DNA of 11,356 bases from Phoronis pallida. Lineage: Eukaryota; Phoronida; Phoronidae. The position numbers were made by a program, and so were the translations under genes. How positions within the stretch are numbered: the stretch's first letter is position 1; the number at the start of each line of letters is the position of its first letter. Positions 1 through 9,000 of this stretch are shown here, piece by piece. The notes beneath the pieces were generated by a model. The model did no database searches, was not told the origin of the DNA, and was given only the letters and a program-made list of their open reading frames with translations. The DNA is taken from positions 1 to 11,356 of the forward strand of contig JAOXYC010209906.1 in assembly GCA_028565715.1 (NCBI GenBank). The letters run 5' to 3'.

Positions 1-53
1 AACTGGAGGCAACTGTATTTCCCTGGAGAATCTAGGTGGCTTTGGTCACACAG
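1..53 (-). CDS. EPG5: EPG5 exon 16 of window, first 53 nt (runs off the left edge)
   Basis: Acceptor AAATCGTTTCAG. In phase 0 after exon 15 it reads LCDQSHLDSPGKYSCLQ and then TT at the edge, consistent with a conserved F/L (CLQF-L) beyond the window. It is short, so support comes from the splice site and open frame. The donor and stop lie outside. Confidence 0.68.
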   Translation of the reverse strand, partial: MCDQSHLDSPGKYSCLQ

Positions 54-3000
54 CTGAAACGATTTTAGAGACACATTAGACTTGTAAAAATCTAAGACAA
101 AATTCCTGCGAGAGAAAATTGGGTGAAACTATTTATTTGAGAATATATTTCATTCATAACTAACCAGCAGGCAACATCCACTATGATGTGCATTTTATCT
201 ATTGATGAACAATGTTTCCAACAGAGCATCATGCAAAAAAAAAACCTTATGCATTTCTATATAATTTGTATGCAATGCAAACATTAATGAATCACATGCT
301 GTCATAATATTTTGTTTAATCAAAATGGTAGAATGTTTGCTTTGAACATCAAATTTGCTCTCAATTCATAATAAAATTACAGACTAAACCTTTCATTTAA
401 ATAGGCCATGGATCTTGGTAAATGGATATTTAGCCAAAGATTCCTGCGTAATTTCTTTGGAATTTCTGCCACCAAGAGCGCTGCAATCACTGTCGCTAGT
501 TGAAGGGACTGTGTTGTCATGGAAATTACGTACTCACGGAAATTACAGACTACGAACACCTCGGCAAATGCGGACATGCGTGCGAGATGATAGAAATTCG
601 TTTCTATTGATTCTTGGTTCACCTAACCCTCTATTTATCTAACCTCTATGAATAGGCTAAATGTTATTAGACTCAAAAAAACCCACAATGCAAATTCTAA
701 ATAAAAAACTAATCACAATGAAAATAACCTTTGTCATGTGATCGAGGGCATCAACACGAGGTCTGAACTGGCTCCACGGAAGTCGAGCAAACTTCTTGTG
801 AAACAGCTGCAGAACATACTCGGGACAGCCATGGCATGCGATGGTTCTTGAGTAGTAATCAAACAGAACTGATGGAACATTGTGTGAATATGGGGATAGC
901 ACTCCTGGAAACAAATATATTGATCAATAAAATAAGAACATATTATATAGAGGTATTTCACTCAATCTGTGTCAACTGGTTATCTAGCGAAAATTCGACC
1001 AGGGGGCCAGGCGGCGGACATCTTGGTGTCCTAAGATTACTGCATCACCATTGCTCGCCATGTATTTTTAGCACTTTATTTACCTCCATTGTGTTAATTT
1101 GACCAGCCTTTAATGCCTGAAATTATACGGAATAGGAACACCGATAACCGGTGCATAACATATTTTTGTTTCAGCACTTATTACCGTCTGTGAGGAGAGA
1201 AATATTCATTTCAAAGCACAGTGGTCAACCAGTTCAACTTGCTAGCAGACAATCGATTCTTACCGCACAAAATTCATTTGAAAGAAATAGGTTGACTTCA
1301 TTTTAGGTCATAGGGCAATACGGTATTTTCTCGCCATTTTGGGACAAGAAAATACTGTAGATCAAATGTAGGAAATAATAGATTGTAAAACTCTGACTGT
1401 ACCCTCAAATTGTCTGTGTAGCAACAGAAGGGCCTCCACAAATACTGTTACAAAATGATTGGCTGCCTCACTGTCAGACTCCACCCATGCAGAGTGAGTG
1501 ACAGTTCTCTTGTCCAATGGCACAATCCATGGTGAGAAAGCCCTGATTACATCCTGCCATATCCTTGACAATGCTGCAATAAGATACAGTTGAAGCATCA
1601 TCACTGCATCTTACAAAGTATCACCTATATCGTGACTACATCTTAATCTGACAGTCAAATACTTAGCATATTTGGTATAGACACATTGAATATTTCACCA
1701 ATTTTATAAATGGTGTATTCCTTTGTTCAATGGTTTCAATATTAGAGGGGGGTAATAGTCAATTTCATTCCAACATAAACATTGCTTTCTCAAGAAGCTG
1801 TCATAAGAATGGACCCTGCATAATGTCCAAGTAAAGGATTTTCTGGAGAAAAAAACATTGTTTCAATTTAATTTATTCATGGTCGGTGTGAAGTGATGAC
1901 CACTCAGGAGTTCAACATTCTTGAACTGTGTAAATTTTTGGTTTAAAGTAATCTGAAAACAAATTGTCTTCAAAGGAAGAACAAGATGAGATGAAAAACA
2001 CTAAATGGCACAAACCTTAAGAAATATTGAATAAAATTTTTTTATTATTTAAAACATAAAATCTGTCTATACCTGACTCTGGGTTCTGATCAGTCATGCT
2101 GTAACTGCTTGGTGCCTTGGTTATAAGCACACCACATAGGAAGCCAATGATACATGATAGCGGCTTCACATACGCAGACCACTGAGTATACAGACCGAAT
2201 GCCTCCTGTGATGCATCACTGGTTCTTGCCTGATGGAAGTAGTTGGCAAGCCATTCCAGAGTTTCTAGTACCTATGAAAAATGTGTTGCCATACTTGAAA
2301 TCAATGTGGGATTATCTTTATTTTTCTATATGTAGAACAAACAATTTTTGTTTCATTTATGCCACACATCTTATTATTATCATTTTGGTTGACATTGAGA
2401 CAAAGGGATTGGTTGCAATCAAACTGTAGACTACAGTTTTATTTCAAATTTGTTTTTATTATACTTATTAACTGATACAATTTAATTCGGGATGAATTAT
2501 GAAAGATTCTTTGCACCATCAGGTGGCTTGTTGGCTCAGAAGATTTTTGCCTTTATTATTGGTGCGAAGAAATATTTTATATTTTGTTCTGAATCAAACT
2601 TACATTCGTTCATAATCAACTACATTGATTTTGTTTTCTTTACTTATTTCATATGAAAAACTGCCATTTTCTGTACCATGTTCAGCCTGATTACTCACTC
2701 AGATGTATGACAGAAACAATTCCAATCTGTGAGCTTGGTTTTTTGATTCCAGATGTCACATGACTTCTGGACACTATTGTTACTAACATTATGGTTAAGC
2801 ATACCTGTTGTAAAGAGAGAACACTGTATTGGTGATCATGTAGAGATTGTTGATAGAATTGTCCACATGAAGAGTATGAATTACAACCAAGAGCTTTCAG
2901 GTAGTTGTCCCACACAGATGGATGTAGTTGACTCTTTGAAGAGCCTGCAAAGAGAAATGGTTGACTGTACAGTGTGGGGGCTAAGCTGAGATTTTTATAA

Positions 3001-6000
3001 TGAGCAGTCTTCTGGTTTGGAAAATAATAATGAACATCCTCCATTGTTTATTTCTGAATGACAAGTCTTAAGACTACAAATAAACAGTATCAAATATCAA
3101 ATAGTGGATGTTTGTACAAATGCTGAACTAAACGTGACACAATTTTACACTGAAAATAAAACTGGGTAGAGAGGCTAATTTTTCAATATAAGAATGATAA
3201 ACACAGTGGGAATAGAAAATTGAGTTCTCGACAAAAAAAGGCATCATAATCTCATTGATTTTGTTGCTTTTTGGGTAGAGCCTGATCAAACTCGGGAGGG
3301 CATCCAAATACGAGATTAAACTATTCTAACCTTTAACCAGGAACATCAACACGTCAGTATACAACTCTGGAAAATGATGTTTCAACATAACATTCAAATG
3401 ACTTTTGGCAATCTGAAATAAGATGAAACAAGTAAAAAATCCATACACTCAAAATAATAATCCCATTAATATTATTTCCAAGAAATTAATTTTACTAATT
3501 ATAGATAAAAATTGTTAATGATAAATGTACTAAAATTTCATAATTCAAAAAGACTTCTAATGTGAGGTCTGGCTATATCACATAACAACATAGTGTTTAG
3601 TTCATGTTAATGTACACTCGTTGATTTGATTGTGTAATGGACCGGATTGGCGTAATGGGTTAATTTTGAGGCTATTACAAGTGGTTTTAAATCATTATTA
3701 TTCTTATTATTTATTTTTTTTTTTCAAGTTCATCATAGAACTCATATACAAAATTTCTAGTTGATTTGAATATTGTTGCCAGATCAGGTCCAACCAGGAT
3801 GCAATATCTTTAATATTTGTTCGACAGAAATTCATTGACGGACCCTCTGGATGATTTACAAGAAATGTCAACATAGCAAACTGAAAGAACAATGTATCTT
3901 TTCACCTTTTCGTTAAAATGTGTATAGTTCTTCAAAAAATATGGTTCCCGGGAATGTTGACCCCGTTCCCGGGAACTTGAATCGGGTTCAAGGGTATATG
4001 GTCCTCGTTCGCAGGAACTTGATTGGCATTCCCGGGAACTCGATTGCCGTTCCCGGGAACCGCCTTTCCGGGAATTCCCGGGAAGGCGGTTTCGGGAATA
4101 TAGGTTTTTGCTAATTAGTTAATTAAGTCGAGGTCCAAAAAAAATTTCATCCGGAATGTTTGTCTTCGAGGTCCGGCCAAAAAAAAAATGTAATTTTTTT
4201 GGGTTTATTTTGTTATCTAAATTCCAGAAAAACATTCCCAAACTAAGTGGTTTTTTCCCTTTTATTTTGGTTGCTGTTTTTAACTGCTTCTCAGAATTAC
4301 CTTGTTCTGAGTAAAGCGAAAGAAAACCATTTGTCCAGAACTATTCTTTTCAAAATTCTAGCGACCATAACACTTACTCTGGCTGATAACAATTCAATTT
4401 TATTTTCTCTCACAAATCTTTTTTTGATTTATGACGGACTCTACACTGCTTGAAATAAAGATACTTGTTAGGTAAACATTAAGTTGAAAACTCAGATAAA
4501 ATACAAACTTCTAAAATTTTGAGGAGTCTGTCTTCAGGTGTGGCCCCACAGATGCACATAACGTCCACTAGGAGCGCTGCAAACTGCTGTCTCTCAGACA
4601 ATACTGGCTGATATGTTGTCAACCACTGATGAATGTCAAACTACAATCAACAAAAACCTGAGAATGAAGTTATTTTTATTCAGTTTATATCACTCGGTCT
4701 CAGTCCCGTTGTGCGCATCAAACTGCGACATGATTATACTTGCAGTTGCAGGTGGCGGGATGATTTATTTCTGTTTCCTGGTTGATTGGTGCGAGCGGTC
4801 ACAATATCGTGTCTGCACCTGAACATTTATTGTGTCTCCACTCGATACCACAATCTGCTTCCATCATTCAACAAGGAAAGGGAAAGAAATTATTGAGCCA
4901 CCTGCAAGTTTATCATGTCGCAGTTTGATGGGGTACAACGGGATGTCGCCAAAGAGACCAAACAAATATTAAACTCTTTGACTCATTAAATTATCAAAAC
5001 TAGCACAAAATCCCCATACTATATCAAAATTTCCCATTAGAACTTAACACAAAGCATTAGAAGTAAATGATAAATAGACAAGTGAAAAGAAAATCGAAAT
5101 CAACAAACCTTTGTCAGAAGCATAAAAGCTGTGTCTGTGGCACTAGTGGTGACCATTGGAATGACTTTATCGTATAAATGGATGAATTCTCTAGGACTTG
5201 CATTGGGTGTGAAGTGTACCGCTAATCCCCCAGCCATCAGGGGTGTAGAGAGGATTGTTAGCAGCAGATGACTTGTTTCAGAGGATTGGTTGGCTATAAA
5301 TTCCTGTAATCATACAATTCTTACATTAATTTGCGAGTCACAATTATCATCATACGAATGGATAAATTCTCTTGGACTAGCATTGGGTGTGAAGTGGACC
5401 GCTAATCCCCCAGCCATCAGGGGTGTTGAGAGGATTGTTAGTAGCAGATGACTTGTTTCAGAGGATTGGTTGGCTATAAATTCCTGAAATCATACAATTC
5501 TTACATTAATTTGTGAGTCACCATTGGAATGACTTTATCGTATAAATGGATAAATTCTCTAGGACTAGCATTGGGTGTGAAGTGGACCGCTAATCCCCCA
5601 GCCACCAGGGGTGTAGAAAGGATTGTTAGTAGCAGATGACTTGTTTCAGAGGATTGGTTGGCTATGAATCAAATGGAGACCTCAATTATGATGTTTTGAT
5701 GGAACTATGAGGATTTTTTTTTACAAATATTTAGCAAGGAAGGGCAACAATAAACCTCAAGATACAATAAGGAATCTCTCATTGCTCATTTGATGATTTC
5801 GAATTTGATTGGACAAGCTGCCTGCTATGGACCTGTGACTAAGTTTTCGCAAAGTCACAAGACCATGTTTTCTTCTAAATGAAAGATTGCAAGTCCAGAT
5901 GTCACAAAACTACACAAGAAACAATCGTTTTAACTTACTTCAACATATTACCATTTTTTCAAATAGAGGCGTTAAAAACTACTACCTTGGAAAAACCTCC

Positions 6001-9000
6001 CAGCTCCATACACTAATCAAAAAGCTACCACTGTCATACAAAATCTAAAAGGAATAAAATCAATAATGACTTTTACCTGACCCAAAACTTCTACGCAAGA
6101 TGAGAAGAACTGCCTACAGGGTGGGTAATGATTGGTTATATCAGACACCAGTAGAATCATATGATAGAACAGGGTGCATCCAACACTTGTCACTTGCTCA
6201 ATTGTTGTAGAATCGCCACCTTCTTTCTTCAACAAGGTGATCAATGACCTTGAAAAAACAATGAAAGAAAAATTAATAAATGTTAATAATAATAATGTCG
6301 GTGCTTATATAGTGCTTTTTATTCAAACAGCTTTACAATGATTATTATCCCAGGTTGCCTCAAATAGCATTCTCAACTCCCCGAGGAGTATACGAAGCGA
6401 TGCCGCTTTTCTAACGCTACCAGCTTCTCATTCAAATTCCTTCAACTTTCCTAACCTGGTACCCATTTTTTCACCTTGAGAGACACGTAGGGTGAAGTGT
6501 TTTGTCCAAAAACACAAATGCGGCGCCTGTTGTTCTTGGAGAAGTTGATATCAAAACAAAAATTTAGAATGGATTATACTCCATTAGCCTTTTCATAACA
6601 GGCAGTCCCGTTATTTGCTTAACAGCAAGTTATACATTTCTAGTAACATATGAAAACAACCCGCACCATGGACAGTCTTATAATTCTGCGCGATGGTTTG
6701 AAATGCAAACATTTGGTTGCTCTAGACCCTGATTTAGTATACACATAAATCGGAATTCTTACGTGATGGCATTCTCAACATGACAAGCTGCAGTGCACAC
6801 TGATTGCGGAGGGGGTAAGAATGATTGAGATAACAGCTCCCTGTATGCAAAGCGATTCTCTTCTATCTTTCGATTGACGATTTCACGACGTCTCTTCTCT
6901 TCATACTGAAAACACAGACAAAATCCCAGTACAATAAAATACAATAACTAGGAAAAGGTCCACTAAAAAAAAGCTGATTTAAATGATGTAGGTTATTTCC
7001 ATGGAACTATAAAAACACCAGACTGAAGAAGATACTTCATATTATTGAAAAACGTAATATACTCATCACAGCTTAAGCCGACAGTGGTGCCAGTGGTCAG
7101 TCATGTTCACCTTAGAGTTACTTCATATGTCATGTGAAATAAAATAATCATAGGGTCAGATTTTTAAAACAATTTTGAGATGTGAAGTTAGATGCCTTAC
7201 CCTTAGCCTGACCTCCGCAGGTCCATCACAGGTGTGGCCAGTTTTGAATGTCCTCCTACATGGAATGTTTAGAATTACCTACAAAAGAATATAATAATCT
7301 AATGTAATACAATATAGTGTTTTGGATCCTGCTACAAGCTGTCCATTAGCTCAGTTGGTGGAGCGCTGGATTTGGCATTGAAAGCTGAGTTTGGATCCCA
7401 GACCATCCATTGTATCTTTGAACTAGACACTTTATTTCTAGTTGTTTCAGTTGCACTTGAGTACCAGCTTTGGCTTGGAAGTAAATCTGGTCAAACTGTT
7501 ATGCACTACTACCTAGGATACTGAGATATCATCTAGCCTTATGAGCCTCACAAGTCTCGGGGAATATTTAACTTATTTATAAACACAACCAAGAATGTAG
7601 AACGAAGTTAAATTTAGAAATTTCAACATTGATTTTCATGCAAAACAAAATGTATGTGCCATAGGGAAAATAACACTGACATTGACCAACATACCTCCGT
7701 CTCCTCATTACCGTACAAGTCAGGCATGAGCTCCCCGTAGTTACAATCTAATTCTATGTGCTTGGACACTCGGTGAGCAAATGTCCTTTAAATAAAGAAA
7801 ATGTTGTTAATTCAGAAGAAAATTATCGGGTCATTGAAACCTTCTGTAGTTGAAGTAAAATGTCAAATATGGTTTCTGATTTTGCTTGAAGACATTTTCA
7901 TCCACAAACATCTAATGGCTATCTGTTGTTAATTTATCAACTTAAATTCAAACTTCAAAGTACCGAAAACATAGCATATGTGGGGTCTTAAGGTATAGGC
8001 AACTATTTCTAGATGTCCTTTAGGATGGTCCGTAATGTTATCATTATGCTAGAAAAACACTTTTAGTGAAAAAAAATGTTTTTGATATTATGATCAAAAC
8101 TGTGATGTCATCGACACGTCAAAGTACTTCCTGTCATAGCTAAACACATTGAAAAAATATTTTTTTCTTGAATAATTTTAAAATTTGAACTGCAAACAAG
8201 AAAGAAGCCAAATATATTTGAGAAATTATTTTTTCAATATGTTTAGCTATGACAGGAAGTACGTTGACCTGTCGATGACATCACAGTTTTGATAAAAATA
8301 TCAAAATATTCTTTTTAAACTTTTTTTTTTCACTGAAAGTGTTTTTTCTAGCATAATGATAACATTACTGACCATCCTAAAGGGCATCTAGAAATAGTTG
8401 CATATACCTTTAATTTCCTACCAATCTTTCAGTCATACTTCTTTTTACTAATACTGTGCAGGGTTCTAAAAAGGTATACTATCGCACAATGGGAAAGAGG
8501 TGTCAACCAGTGGCACTGTCGAGTTTCGATCTCACACCAAAAGCATGGTGAAAATAGGTGAATCCTGAACGTTACAGCTCAGTCAAGTGGTGACTTTCTA
8601 TACATCACTAAAACCTGAAGAAGAGCCATTTAACTTGGAACGTTTGCAATAAATTTTAGATCATTTTATACCGATAACGCGTCATTTTAACATATTTTAT
8701 TTTAAATATGTTCGTCTTTTTATATGATTTTAATCGGTAACATCCATCAGAATTTTATTCTGGAATTTTATCACTAAAACCAACTTACTTAGCATAATTA
8801 ATGAGTTCATCAAAGTCTGTCTTCAACACATGCATGAGACTGTCAGAGTCTGTTAGTAAGTTTTGTGGTATCTCCGGCACTGGCGCCTTCAATGGTTGTA
8901 GTGCTGGTGGAGGCTCTGGGGTGTTGGGTTTGGACAACCGGGATAAAATTCTGTCTGTAGCTGAAATCAATTTAGGAACTGTCAGTGAGAACAACTTTGT

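Larger units (their letters stand above)
3413..4508 (-). other. large intron between exons 10 and 11
   Basis: 1096 bp. It holds a possible cassette exon (3750-3880), a tRNA-like piece (3639-3693), a 21-bp minisatellite with terminal palindrome (3944-4091) and a short direct repeat TCGAGGTCC...poly-A (4127-4188). The plus-strand frame at 4247-4453 is hydrophobic and A+T-driven and is not taken as a gene. Confidence 0.75.
5152..5670 (-). repeat. three tandem units of an exon-intron segment (about 180-188 bp each)
   Basis: Unit ends are marked by '...GAGTCA|C(C/A)ATT' junctions at about 5340/5341 and 5520/5521. The units are 5152-5340, 5341-5520 and 5521-5670. The spacer TTCCTG(T/A)AATCATACAATTCTTACATTAATTTG(C/T)GAGTCA (about 40 bp) occurs twice, between units. 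Offsets between equivalent positions are 180 and 188 bp. Copies differ by scattered substitutions and one 8-bp length change, so they are not identical assembly echoes. Confidence 0.9.
5304..6076 (-). other. intron between exons 8 and 9
   Basis: 773 bp. The half near exon 9 is the pair of extra exon-9 copies (5325-5483, 5505-5670). The remainder (5671-6076) is A+T-rich, with nothing recognised. Confidence 0.75.
7786..8788 (-). other. large intron between exons 4 and 5
   Basis: 1003 bp. It contains the TTAA-flanked foldback element (7988-8413) and a possible tRNA-derived SINE with a retroelement-like 3' end (8475-8660). The remainder is A+T-rich. Confidence 0.75.

Noticed and set aside
836-1102. 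88-codon plus frame
   Set aside because: Its start overlaps exon 15 in antisense and the rest is intron; no protein family is recognised.
2154-2429. 91-codon plus-strand frame
   Set aside because: Mostly opposite exon 13; its tail is A+T-rich intron. No recognisable protein.
2753-2989. 78-codon plus-strand frame
   Set aside because: It lies opposite exon 12, which has good splice sites, correct phases and EPG5-like residues; the plus frame is a shadow.
3920-4114. 64-codon plus frame with VPGN-type heptad repeats
   Set aside because: It is the translation of the 21-bp minisatellite; no splice or start context, and a palindrome terminates it.
4247-4453. Hydrophobic 68-codon plus frame that could be a small membrane protein
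   Set aside because: Its composition is explained by T-rich intron sequence, and no conserved motif or expression signal is visible.
5304-5324. A genuine 21-nt intron between exon-9 copies
   Set aside because: It has GT...AG ends, but it is far below the length usable by animal spliceosomes; it is better explained by duplicated intron edges.
7341-7409. Functional tRNA gene
   Set aside because: Box A and B are present but the anticodon and acceptor arms do not pair; the sequence continues into a SINE body.
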